Origin: a virus
Reading direction: 5' to 3' (one strand)
Virus record (IMG/VR): IMGVR_UViG_3300007345_007007
Span: 1 to 20,820 of that record
Length of the DNA stretch: 20,820 nt
Below, piece after piece: positions 6,086-12,127 of this stretch (the first letter of the stretch is position 1; every line of letters starts with the position of its first letter). The notes under the pieces are model-generated. The model saw only the letters and a program-made list of their open reading frames with translations. It was not told the DNA's origin and did no database searches. The translations under genes were made by a program, and so were the position numbers.

Positions 6086-6379
6086 TCAGAAAAGTTCTTC
6101 TTCTTGTTCGGTTAGAATAACACAATCACTAGTAGGATAAGAGACGCAAGTCAGAACAAATCCTTGTTCAATTTGATCATCATCCAAAAAGGATTGGTCT
6201 CCTTGATCTACTGTGCCACTGACAAGTTTACCTGCACAGGAAGAGCAAGCACCAGCACGACAAGAGTAATTCATATCAACTCCTTGATCTTCTGCAGCAT
6301 CAAGGATGTACTGATCATCTTCACATTGAATAACACTTTCGGTGCCATCAGGTGTACGAAGAGTAATATTAAAAGCCAT
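6086..6379 (-). CDS. petF: Plant-type [2Fe-2S] ferredoxin
   Basis: The 97-residue protein has the full cluster motif: Cys40 in [12 protein letters not shown], Cys45, Cys48 and Cys78 in FVLTCVSYP, i.e. C-x4-C-x2-C-x29-C. Length and the acidic C-terminus (TEQEEELF) match cyanobacterial photosynthetic ferredoxins, which carry electrons from photosystem I to reductases. Candidate partners in this window include PcyA (8005-8715). Its ATG overlaps the stop of the 28-residue peptide (TAATG). A promoter-like TTGACA-N17-TACAAT at 6443-6471 could give it separate expression within the operon. Confidence 0.95.
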   Translation of the reverse strand: MAFNITLRTPDGTESVIQCEDDQYILDAAEDQGVDMNYSCRAGACSSCAGKLVSGTVDQGDQSFLDDDQIEQGFVLTCVSYPTSDCVILTEQEEELF

Positions 6380-6465
6380 TAGTAAGTCTCAGAAATTTTT
6401 TCAATAGATGCTGCCAACAAAACAAAGAAGGCAACGGCAGTGATTGTAAACAAAAAAGAAACCAT
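6379..6465 (-). CDS. 28-residue single-helix membrane peptide coupled to petF
   Basis: From ATG 6465 to TAA 6379 the frame encodes 28 residues, almost all one hydrophobic helix ([19 protein letters not shown]), then a short polar end (IEKISETY). GAGG in the end of the hli gene lies 7-8 bases upstream, and the stop forms TAATG with petF. Size and shape resemble the tiny single-helix subunits of photosystems or cytochrome b6f, but I cannot match it to a named one. Its first codons also form the spacer and -10 of a promoter-like sequence, so chance translation of a promoter is an alternative. Confidence 0.5.
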   Translation of the reverse strand: MVSFLFTITAVAFFVLLAASIEKISETY

Positions 6466-6471
6466 TGTCAA
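6443..6471 (-). promoter_or_regulatory. Sigma70-type promoter inside the hli-petF junction
   Basis: On the - strand TTGACA (6466-6471), a 17-base spacer and TACAAT (6443-6448) make a near-consensus promoter. The -35 starts three bases after the hli stop codon and the rest overlaps the 28-residue peptide gene. Transcription would start near 6436 and give a leader of about 57 bases for petF. Confidence 0.55.
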
Positions 6472-6474
6472 GCC

Positions 6475-6678
6475 TCAAAAGATACCGAAGAAGAACTTGC
6501 CATTGATCGCATAGGCAACGAATCCCATGATGAGACCCATCATCGCCCAACGACCATTATACATTTCCTTCTGTTGCCAGGGGGAAAAAAGACCCTTGCG
6601 GTTGTAGTTTTCAACAACCATTTGAGGTTCAACAGCCCACATGTTTTGTTGACCGCGCTCGTTAGTTGTTACAGTCAT
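6475..6678 (-). CDS. hli: High-light-inducible protein (67 aa)
   Basis: The protein contains the Hli chlorophyll a/b-binding helix: KEMYNGRWAMMGLIMGFVAYAINGKFFFGIF, covering the ExxNGRxAM core. It has a longer hydrophilic N-terminus (MTVTTNERGQQNMWAVEPQ) than the second hli. It would insert in the thylakoid and help dissipate excess light energy or stabilise photosystem II. I chose ATG 6678: the upstream in-frame start (6717) would lie across the promoter -10 and add an unlikely leader. No strong Shine-Dalgarno sequence is visible. It is the first gene of the redox operon. Confidence 0.92.
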   Translation of the reverse strand: MTVTTNERGQQNMWAVEPQMVVENYNRKGLFSPWQQKEMYNGRWAMMGLIMGFVAYAINGKFFFGIF

Positions 6679-6685
6679 TGTAGTT

Positions 6686-6701
6686 TTGTAAAGATTTACA
6701 A
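6686..6701 (-). repeat. Inverted repeat at the hli transcription start
   Basis: TTGTAAA and TTTACAA are perfect 7-base arms separated by two bases. The site overlaps the predicted start of transcription (near 6699) and lies eight bases before the hli ATG. It could be an operator, or a hairpin hiding the translation start. Confidence 0.45.
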
Positions 6702-6705
6702 CACA

Positions 6706-6734
6706 ATTATATAGCAAAAATAAAAAGGGGTCAA
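6706..6734 (-). promoter_or_regulatory. Sigma70-type promoter of the hli-petF operon, -35 in a terminator loop
   Basis: On the - strand TTGACC (6729-6734), exactly 17 bases, then TATAAT (6706-6711). The -35 overlaps the loop and 3' arm of the terminator at 6716-6740, and the spacer is the terminator's T-rich tail. A start near 6699 leaves about 20 bases before hli. Confidence 0.7.
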
Positions 6735-6740
6735 GCCCCT
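6716..6740 (-). terminator. Intrinsic terminator before the hli operon
   Basis: On the - strand AGGGG (6736-6740) pairs with CCCCT (6726-6730) around a 5-base loop. The stem is followed by a T-rich tract broken by one A. It lies 33 bases past the stop of the 53-residue ORF and ends transcription from the barrel-protein side. Confidence 0.8.
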
Positions 6741-6772
6741 CTTGTCAATATATCCTGACAAACTAAGTATAA

Positions 6773-6934
6773 TTACTTACAATAGTCTGGATTTTTTTTC
6801 AAAAAGCTATGAACATATGAGTCCACATCTATATCCATTTTATAATGAGCATGAGTATGTGCTAGTTGCACCATTCCTAGAAATCCACATATAAGCAGAT
6901 TGATCAAAGTCAATGGATGAAAAAAATACTTCAT
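6773..6934 (-). CDS. 53-residue membrane protein, unknown function (uncertain)
   Basis: The frame encodes MKYFFHPLTLINLLICGFLGMVQLAHTHAHYKMDI and continues to a short hydrophilic end (SFLKKNPDYCK). The first half could be a signal anchor; HTHAHY is His-rich and might bind metal. An upstream ATG (6964) would start inside the preceding terminator hairpin, so 6934 is more likely. Neither has a Shine-Dalgarno sequence, and the T-run of the terminator lies directly before the ATG. Transcription must read through that terminator. The gene fills the space between two terminators and has an ordered composition, but it may not be translated. Confidence 0.4.
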   Translation of the reverse strand: MKYFFHPLTLINLLICGFLGMVQLAHTHAHYKMDIDVDSYVHSFLKKNPDYCK

Positions 6935-6937
6935 AGT

Positions 6938-6961
6938 AAAAAGGGGACTCAGAGAGTCCCC
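6938..6961 (-). terminator. GC-rich intrinsic terminator after the barrel-protein gene
   Basis: On the - strand GGGGACT (6955-6961) pairs with AGTCCCC (6943-6949) around a 5-base loop, followed by five T (6942-6938). It starts 23 bases after the barrel gene's stop codon. Confidence 0.88.
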
Positions 6962-6984
6962 CATAGTTTTATCTAATCGTTAGA

Positions 6985-7350
6985 TCAGAAAGTGAACTTC
7001 AGACCAGCTTTGGTGCCATAACCGTTGTCTGCACCATTAGCACCAGTAGCGAAAGAAACTTCACCATAGACACTCAATGCTTCAGTCGCAGCAACGCTAC
7101 CACCAACTTTACCAGAAAGAACGGTGTCGGTATCTGCACCATCAAGAGCGACAATGCTAGGACCAACTTGAGCGTAATATCCGAGAGCACCAGTAGTGCC
7201 TTCGTAACCTACGTGAAGATCAGTTACCGTACCGCCGTAATCCGATCCAACGAAACCAGAATTGGCTTCGACATTAACGTAAGGACCTGCGAACGCAGCG
7301 CCAGCGGACATGGAGAGAGCAGCAGTTGCTGCGAAAACAGATTTAATCAT
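6985..7350 (-). CDS. Small outer-membrane beta-barrel-like (porin-like) protein
   Basis: The 121-residue protein has a textbook signal peptide (MIKSVFAATAALSMSAGAAFA, cleavage after residue 21). The mature part alternates hydrophobic and polar residues with many Gly, Ser and Asp turns (YVNVEANSGF, LHVGYEGTT, LGYYAQVG, LSVYGEVSF). It ends LKFTF, the terminal aromatic signature read by the outer-membrane assembly machinery. At about 100 mature residues it could form about eight strands or be one unit of an oligomer. AGAGGT (7358-7363) lies seven bases before the ATG. It would be made in the host outer membrane or mounted on virions. Its bases look more GC-rich than the neighbours, which could mean host origin (impression only). 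Confidence 0.75.
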   Translation of the reverse strand: MIKSVFAATAALSMSAGAAFAGPYVNVEANSGFVGSDYGGTVTDLHVGYEGTTGALGYYAQVGPSIVALDGADTDTVLSGKVGGSVAATEALSVYGEVSFATGANGADNGYGTKAGLKFTF

Positions 7351-7400
7351 TTTAGATACCTCTTTAAATTTACTTGCGGAATGGTTACCCGCAGATGGAG

Positions 7401-7417
7401 AGTCGGTTTATCCGACT
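7401..7417 (-). promoter_or_regulatory. Leader hairpin of the barrel-protein mRNA
   Basis: AGTCGG and CCGACT are perfect 6-base arms around a 5-base loop. With the weaker hairpin at 7375-7393 it gives the predicted transcript a structured 5' leader from its first bases. There is no T-run, so it is not a terminator; mRNA stabilisation or translational control is more likely. Confidence 0.45.
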
Positions 7418-7425
7418 GCTTGGAT

Positions 7426-7434
7426 ATTATAGCA
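7426..7434 (-). promoter_or_regulatory. Extended -10 promoter element
   Basis: TGCTATAAT on the - strand is a perfect TATAAT with the TGn extension. No good -35 lies 16-18 bases upstream (CAACTA at best), so it would depend on the extended -10 or an activator. Transcription would begin near 7419, about 70 bases before the ATG. Confidence 0.55.
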
Positions 7435-7473
7435 TAGAATGACGCGAGTAGTTGAGGCGTCCCTTCTATGAAC

Positions 7474-7487
7474 TGTCACATGTGACA
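7474..7487. promoter_or_regulatory. Perfect 14-base palindrome, candidate operator
   Basis: TGTCACATGTGACA reads the same on both strands. With one mismatched pair the symmetry extends to 20 bases (7471-7490). Its centre lies about 61 bases upstream of the start predicted for the 7426 promoter, where CRP-type activators often sit. The half-sites face opposite to the CRP consensus and do not fit the NtcA pattern GTA-N8-TAC. Confidence 0.5.
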
Positions 7488-7496
7488 ATTGTTATA

Positions 7497-7518
7497 ATTC
7501 GTAACACTAATTACGAAT
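7497..7518. repeat. 8-base inverted repeat with 6-base spacer
   Basis: ATTCGTAA and TTACGAAT are perfect arms separated by CACTAA. It lies right at the predicted start of the 7528-7556 promoter, so it could be an operator or a leader hairpin. Confidence 0.5.
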
Positions 7519-7522
7519 AACT

Positions 7523-7556
7523 TATTTATAATAGTTAATTTTTTTACTTTTGTCAA
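7523..7556 (-). promoter_or_regulatory. Sigma70-type promoter overlapping a T4-type late promoter box
   Basis: TTGACA (7551-7556), exactly 17 bases, then TATTAT (7528-7533). TATAAATA, the exact T4 late promoter sequence, lies at 7523-7530 and overlaps the -10. The -35 begins two bases after the stop codon of the coiled-coil gene. Early and late transcription could therefore start within a few bases of each other. Confidence 0.65.
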
Positions 7557-7558
7557 GC

Positions 7559-8008
7559 TTACAGAATACCAAATGGTAAGTTGCTTAGTCCCTTAAGTGC
7601 AGAACCTCCTCCTGGAGTTGGTGGTCTCATAGGAATACTTGCTCTTTCTTTTTTCTCTGCTCGAAGTTCCAGTTCATAAATTCTTTCTTCCATAACCTCA
7701 ATAGAAGCGTGGAGGTTTGTAAGATAATCAATCAACTCTTCCTTATTCTCAACAACCTCGCGAATATCTTCACGAAGTTCTCTTTCTTTTTTTTCAACTT
7801 CTAGATCATCTGGATTAATCTGACCACTTTTGGCCATGTAAAAATCAGCGATTGCTTTAGTATCATCCAGATCTATTCCTTCTAATTTGGGAGATACATC
7901 TTCTTGTTCAACTTCTTCAGCAGGTTCTTCTGCATATTTAATGCTATGAATAACCTCAGTAGTTCTAGGTTTTTCTTTTAGATCTTCTGTGTTATTATCT
8001 TCTGTCAT
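7559..8008 (-). CDS. Acidic coiled-coil protein of unknown function
   Basis: This 149-residue protein is very rich in Glu, Asp and Lys. The first 60 residues look disordered. Residues about 70-122 form a strong coiled-coil candidate (EKKERELREDIREVVENKEE and onward to RIYELELRAEKKER), and the end is a Pro/Gly-rich tail (PMRPPTPGGGS). The start overlaps the pcyA stop as ATGA. A virion scaffold or adaptor role would fit the shape, but there is no recognised domain. It is the last gene of the long run that begins at 17330. Confidence 0.7.
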   Translation of the reverse strand: MTEDNNTEDLKEKPRTTEVIHSIKYAEEPAEEVEQEDVSPKLEGIDLDDTKAIADFYMAKSGQINPDDLEVEKKERELREDIREVVENKEELIDYLTNLHASIEVMEERIYELELRAEKKERASIPMRPPTPGGGSALKGLSNLPFGIL

Positions 8009-8715
8009 AGTTCTGGATAGTCAAACAACATTTCTGCAATATATTTATCGGCAAACTCTTCACCAAAAATGCCCTTTAAAACTCCTTTAGTTTTATTATT
8101 TTGCCTCTGCTTCTCACAATAATACTTGTGTCCTTCATAGTTTTTTCTAATCTGATCTTCATCAGTTGTTGCTTCAGTGATGTTTGCAATAGCACAATGA
8201 TAATTTAAAAAGGTAAATGCGATAGAATTAAATTTATCATACTCATCTTCGTTAGGACTTACAAAAACACAATGCTCTGAGAATACATCTCCCCAGTCTG
8301 GCATCTTTTTGTCCTTCTCAAACTCTTTATCTTCCACAACATTAAGAATATCATACTGTGAAGGCAGAGACCTGTCTTCTCTAATTGAACTGATGTCTAC
8401 AATTGCCGCTCCAACATTTTTTGAAGACGCTACAATATCAGCACCAAAGATTGGAAGACTATATTCGTACTTCGGATACATATTTGTATGTAGGATATCC
8501 AATCCAGATTTCATCTGTGCAATCTCTAGATGAATCTTTCTAAAATGGTGGGTCTCCCAAACAAAATTCTCAATATAAACAGCATCATCATCGTCTGCTC
8601 TATCAATTTTTCTAAAGTCTTCAGGGATTCCAACTTCCCTTACTATAAAGTGTTCTCCCCATGCTCTCAAAATATTTTCTGACAGGGATTGAATCATTGG
8701 ATGTAAATCTCTCAT
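8005..8715 (-). CDS. pcyA: Phycocyanobilin:ferredoxin oxidoreductase (PcyA)
   Basis: The 236-residue protein matches PcyA along its length: LHPMIQ near the start, FRKIHLEIAQMKSGLDILH, SLPIFGADIVAS, SLPSQYD, MPDWGDVFSEHCVF, HYYCEKQRQNNKTKGVL-type and DKYIAEMLFDYPEL segments. Glu64, His76 and Asp93 align with the catalytic Glu76, His88 and Asp105 of the Synechocystis enzyme. PcyA reduces biliverdin IXalpha to phycocyanobilin in two two-electron steps, using ferredoxin. I call PcyA rather than PebS because these segments follow the PcyA pattern closely. GAGGAA lies five bases before the ATG. The ferredoxin at 6086-6379 is a natural partner. The gene sits near the 3' end of the glycosylation run, not in the photosynthesis operon. 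Confidence 0.93.
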   Translation of the reverse strand: MRDLHPMIQSLSENILRAWGEHFIVREVGIPEDFRKIDRADDDDAVYIENFVWETHHFRKIHLEIAQMKSGLDILHTNMYPKYEYSLPIFGADIVASSKNVGAAIVDISSIREDRSLPSQYDILNVVEDKEFEKDKKMPDWGDVFSEHCVFVSPNEDEYDKFNSIAFTFLNYHCAIANITEATTDEDQIRKNYEGHKYYCEKQRQNNKTKGVLKGIFGEEFADKYIAEMLFDYPEL

Positions 8716-8722
8716 TTGTTCC

Positions 8723-9133
8723 TCATTTAAAAAGTTTATCTTTAGGGGTATTTAAAACGAATAATTCCATTGGTTGGTCTGCTAATCTTGGGCGACTTAT
8801 TCCATCATCCCAAACATAACCTTTTAAAAACATTATCCAATTTATAGAATCATCAAAGTCTTTGTTATAAACAACACCATAAACAGTATCGTCATGGTAG
8901 TCATCTACACATATAGTAACTTCGCCTCTAGTAGCATTTCTAAGATAATATTTTAGTTTGTTTCTTGCTTGAATACCATAATCTTTTTGTTCCTCATTAT
9001 TTATTGATGGGGAACAAATTCCACTTAGGTATATGACCTTCTTAAGATAAACGCCCATACCCAAATCAATTATTCCCTCAAAAGAATAACCATCAAATAC
9101 ATCAAGAACTCTACTTATTTGGTATTCATACAT
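8723..9133 (-). CDS. Degenerate SNase-like protein lacking the catalytic residues
   Basis: The 136-residue protein aligns with the SNase at 2113-2571: VFDGYSFEGIIDLGMGVYLKK against VVDGDTIDVTIDLG..., IYLSGICSPS against VRVAGVDTPE, DYGIQARNKLKYYL against LGYDATNWLKEKL, and VYGVVY against KYGRLLG. The active-site Arg35, Glu43 and Arg87 equivalents are Tyr35, Ser43 and Val87, and the metal-site Asp21 and Asp40 equivalents are Tyr16 and Cys40. Fold is likely kept, nuclease activity lost. It may bind nucleic acid or a protein, or be a decaying copy. The frame is intact and pcyA's ribosome binding site overlaps its stop. Confidence 0.72.
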   Translation of the reverse strand: MYEYQISRVLDVFDGYSFEGIIDLGMGVYLKKVIYLSGICSPSINNEEQKDYGIQARNKLKYYLRNATRGEVTICVDDYHDDTVYGVVYNKDFDDSINWIMFLKGYVWDDGISRPRLADQPMELFVLNTPKDKLFK

Positions 9134-9142
9134 ACAAATTAC

Positions 9143-12127
9143 TTAGTCCTCAAACATATATTTAACAACATTAACTGTCTCATTTGATACAGACTTCATC
9201 CTATTTACAACTTCAGGATCAATAAGATCAGGATGATACCACCAATCCTCAAAAGGACTGTTGTCATTAGGAGATACATTGGCAACTAACATTTCATATC
9301 CCATTAGTTTAAGATATTTCCTAGACTTGTCTCTATAAGATCCCGTCATATCAACATAATGATCATGTTCATATGTGATAATACCAAACCTATACTTCTC
9401 AAATGGAATTGCCAACAAGCATTCAAAAGTAGTTTTAGATGGTTCAACATCTAGTTGAAGATAATCAAAATCAGTTCCTTTATCAAAGTTATCAAGCAAC
9501 TTCATGTAATCAATAGTTGTTGCATCTTTACAAATGATCTGGTTCTTACGCTCTCTAGCAAACTGGTTACACAGATCAGAGAGAATCTCAATAGAAATAC
9601 CATCCCAGTCATATTTTGTCTCAAGAAGAGCAGTATTGTTTTGATAGAAAGGTTGTTGAGCGCCAATCTCAAGATAAAGTCCATTCGTTTTACCTTGAGT
9701 TGCGGCAAGAATAAACATATCCTGGAATGCTTGAGAATGATTATTTTTAATCTTATCAGAACCAGGGAATTTGAATCTTAATTTATCATGTTTGCGCTGT
9801 TGATATTTAATAACCTCATCTGGAATATGTCCTGATCCCATTCTCATTAGATTATTACCAACCATATCATAATGGCGATCATCCATCTCATAGTTATTCT
9901 TCATGTCTTGAAGAAGAGATCTGGATTCATCTCCTTTACCCCACCACCATGCGGCAAGTTGCTTCTCAAAAAGAAGACCATACTTACCAGGATATTCCAC
10001 ATCAGTCTTCAATGGTTCGCAATCAAAGTCACAAAACTCAATTGCCCAATGAGCAAAGATATAACAATCTTGCCACCACTGACGCTTTTCAGCAAACTTA
10101 GCTAACAAATAGTTTGCTTCTGGTCTTTTAGGATGAATGCAAAGTGCTTGTTGAAGAAGTCCCTTTGCTGTTTGATCTCTCGTCCCTTGCCTATCATAGG
10201 CATTGGAGGCATGGATAAGTGCTTCATAAGCAAGATCAAGATCGTCTGTTCGCTCAGCACACCTCAAAAAGAATGATAGTGCTGGAGCGTTATGCCTATG
10301 ATGCTCATACCACATACCAAGGTTAAAATTCTTTGTTGGATTCTCAGTATCCAATGCATACTCTAAAAGTAATTGGTTAAGATTTGCTCCATTAACACTT
10401 GTCAATAATTGAGTTTTTACATCCTCAACATTAGTAACTTCTTCATTTTCACTACGAAGTTCTTCACTCATTTTAACTTCAAACATTGCTCCCATAAGTT
10501 CCTCAACTGTTCTAGTACTTCCATTATCTTTCCACCAATTTATAATATAATCGTGGGTATAATAATGATTTCTTTTTTGTCCATCCTTTACATCCCCATC
10601 TCCACCTTCAAAAGTTGAAGTAAAAGATACGTCTTCAACAAACATTGGAATAGTATAAACTTTTCCAGCACTGGTGTAAAGAATGTTTTCGATGAGAGGT
10701 TGTATCTCAGCATCTTTTAGCTCAAGATGATATATATTATCTCGAATATAATTATCTATAATATATTTTGCATAGTCTCTTTTAACAATATATGCTGTCA
10801 CAGACCAATCATCCCAAAGACGGTCTCTTATTTTTATATCTCCAAAATCTCCACGTATTGGAAGCATTTGAATACATCCCCAATCTTCGGGAAGAGCATC
10901 AACAAATTCCTTCCAAGTAAAATTCCAATAGTCTACAGTATCAAGACTCAAATCATCTTCGCAGAAGAATCCATATTCCTCATCAGTATTTTCATACCAA
11001 TGTTTGATTGCTTTTAAATGAGATACACAACAACCTTTTGTTCCATCATTAAGAGTATCTACATACTTACCAGTGACTATATCATCAGATTCTGAGAATC
11101 TTTTTGATATTATTGGGATAATATTTTTTGCTCCATGCTTCTTTAAAGCATCTTCCAAATTATTTCTTCTATCAATACTTTCCTCAAGACTCAAATAATA
11201 TACCGAATTTAATTCCGATAATTTTTTGACTTCTTCTTTTCTAGTAGCAACATAATTTTGACCATCAATATTAATTACATCCCAATCATATATCCTCTCG
11301 ATATATGGATTTTGAATATCAGAAAAAAGTTTTTCATTAAATTCAACATTCATTTTTGCTAAGAGATATTCTAGATTCCAACGATCCGAATCAGAAGTTG
11401 TTGGATCAGAAATTCTTCTCTTTACATTCTCAATATTTGTTTCTGCTTCTTCACCATATCCTTCAAAATTCTCATATCTTTTACTATCTGGATGTGGTAT
11501 ATGAATAATATTATAGTTATGAACTAATTTTTTACATTCAAGACCCAATATAGTAAGTCTTTTTGTCATTTGATCATCTTCATAAGCATAATACTTACCC
11601 ATTCTCTCATCATATCCACCAACTTTCCAGAAGTTTTCTCTGCTAACAAAGCAAAGACCCGTAAGATATTTGAATAGGGGACTATATGTATGAGAGTATT
11701 TCATCAACTCACCAACATCCATACCATGAAGGTTGACAACATATCCCTTTAAATCTTCATTCCAATGCTCATGATTACAGACGTAACTATCTTGACCACA
11801 TAAGAAGGAATTTTCATCAATCTTATAAAAATCAAAGAATGGAAAATATGGATTGATCATATAATCACAATCCAACTTAAGAATATAATCTCCTGTAGCA
11901 ATACTTGCGGCAAGATTTAATGGTTGAGGTTGATTAAAATACTTTTCATCATTAACTCTAACTATTTTTATTCTCTTATCAATTTTTGTAAGATGATTTA
12001 TTGGTTCATCAGAACTCCAATCAACTATTATAAATTCTTTAATTTCATCAAATGCCAACCAAGAATTTAATGATATTCTTAATGCATCATACCGATTTTT
12101 ACATGCACAAATTACTGAAACATTCAT
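9143..12127 (-). CDS. Four-part glycosyltransferase/methyltransferase-like fusion (GT2 + GT25 + helical repeat + FkbM-like)
   Basis: The protein has 994 residues. Residues about 1-260 are a GT-A family 2 transferase: SVICACKNRYDALRISLNSW, the acidic LDCDYM near 90 and a galactosyltransferase-type GGYDERMGKYYAYEDDQM near 172-190. Residues about 310-510 match the GT25 pattern: VYYLSLEESIDRRNNLEDAL, GCCVSHLKAIKHW and the acidic FFCEDDL. Residues about 590-760 are TPR-like helical repeats (NLGMWYEHHRHNAPALSFF and onward). Residues about 795-960 resemble FkbM methyltransferases (SQAFQDMFILAA, GLYLEIGAQQPFYQNNT, WDGISIEI, YLQLDVEP). It could add two sugars and modify one of them. ATG 12127 is chosen because it overlaps the previous stop as ATGA; 12139 is the alternative. 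Acceptor unknown. Confidence 0.8.
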   Translation of the reverse strand: MNVSVICACKNRYDALRISLNSWLAFDEIKEFIIVDWSSDEPINHLTKIDKRIKIVRVNDEKYFNQPQPLNLAASIATGDYILKLDCDYMINPYFPFFDFYKIDENSFLCGQDSYVCNHEHWNEDLKGYVVNLHGMDVGELMKYSHTYSPLFKYLTGLCFVSRENFWKVGGYDERMGKYYAYEDDQMTKRLTILGLECKKLVHNYNIIHIPHPDSKRYENFEGYGEEAETNIENVKRRISDPTTSDSDRWNLEYLLAKMNVEFNEKLFSDIQNPYIERIYDWDVINIDGQNYVATRKEEVKKLSELNSVYYLSLEESIDRRNNLEDALKKHGAKNIIPIISKRFSESDDIVTGKYVDTLNDGTKGCCVSHLKAIKHWYENTDEEYGFFCEDDLSLDTVDYWNFTWKEFVDALPEDWGCIQMLPIRGDFGDIKIRDRLWDDWSVTAYIVKRDYAKYIIDNYIRDNIYHLELKDAEIQPLIENILYTSAGKVYTIPMFVEDVSFTSTFEGGDGDVKDGQKRNHYYTHDYIINWWKDNGSTRTVEELMGAMFEVKMSEELRSENEEVTNVEDVKTQLLTSVNGANLNQLLLEYALDTENPTKNFNLGMWYEHHRHNAPALSFFLRCAERTDDLDLAYEALIHASNAYDRQGTRDQTAKGLLQQALCIHPKRPEANYLLAKFAEKRQWWQDCYIFAHWAIEFCDFDCEPLKTDVEYPGKYGLLFEKQLAAWWWGKGDESRSLLQDMKNNYEMDDRHYDMVGNNLMRMGSGHIPDEVIKYQQRKHDKLRFKFPGSDKIKNNHSQAFQDMFILAATQGKTNGLYLEIGAQQPFYQNNTALLETKYDWDGISIEILSDLCNQFARERKNQIICKDATTIDYMKLLDNFDKGTDFDYLQLDVEPSKTTFECLLAIPFEKYRFGIITYEHDHYVDMTGSYRDKSRKYLKLMGYEMLVANVSPNDNSPFEDWWYHPDLIDPEVVNRMKSVSNETVNVVKYMFED

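Larger units (their letters stand above)
7351..7558 (-). promoter_or_regulatory. 208-bp control region of the barrel-protein gene
   Basis: No gene lies here. Read on the - strand it holds, in order: a sigma70-type promoter (7528-7556) overlapping a TATAAATA late-promoter box; an inverted repeat (7497-7518); a 14-base perfect palindrome (7474-7487); an extended -10 promoter (7426-7434); two leader hairpins (7401-7417 and 7375-7393, TGCGG/CCGCA); and the ribosome binding site. It is the most elaborate control region in the window and serves a single small gene. Confidence 0.6.

Noticed and set aside
7168-7437. 89-residue + strand frame across the barrel gene and its control region
   Set aside because: It is antisense to a gene with clear signal peptide, terminator and ribosome binding site, and has no start signal.
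8005-8715. PebS (phycoerythrobilin synthase) as the identity of the bilin reductase
   Set aside because: The order and wording of the motifs, such as GLDILH, LPIFGADIVAS, DWGDVFSEHCVF and EKQRQNNKTKGVL, match PcyA along the whole length, and the catalytic Glu, His and Asp all align with a constant offset of 12.
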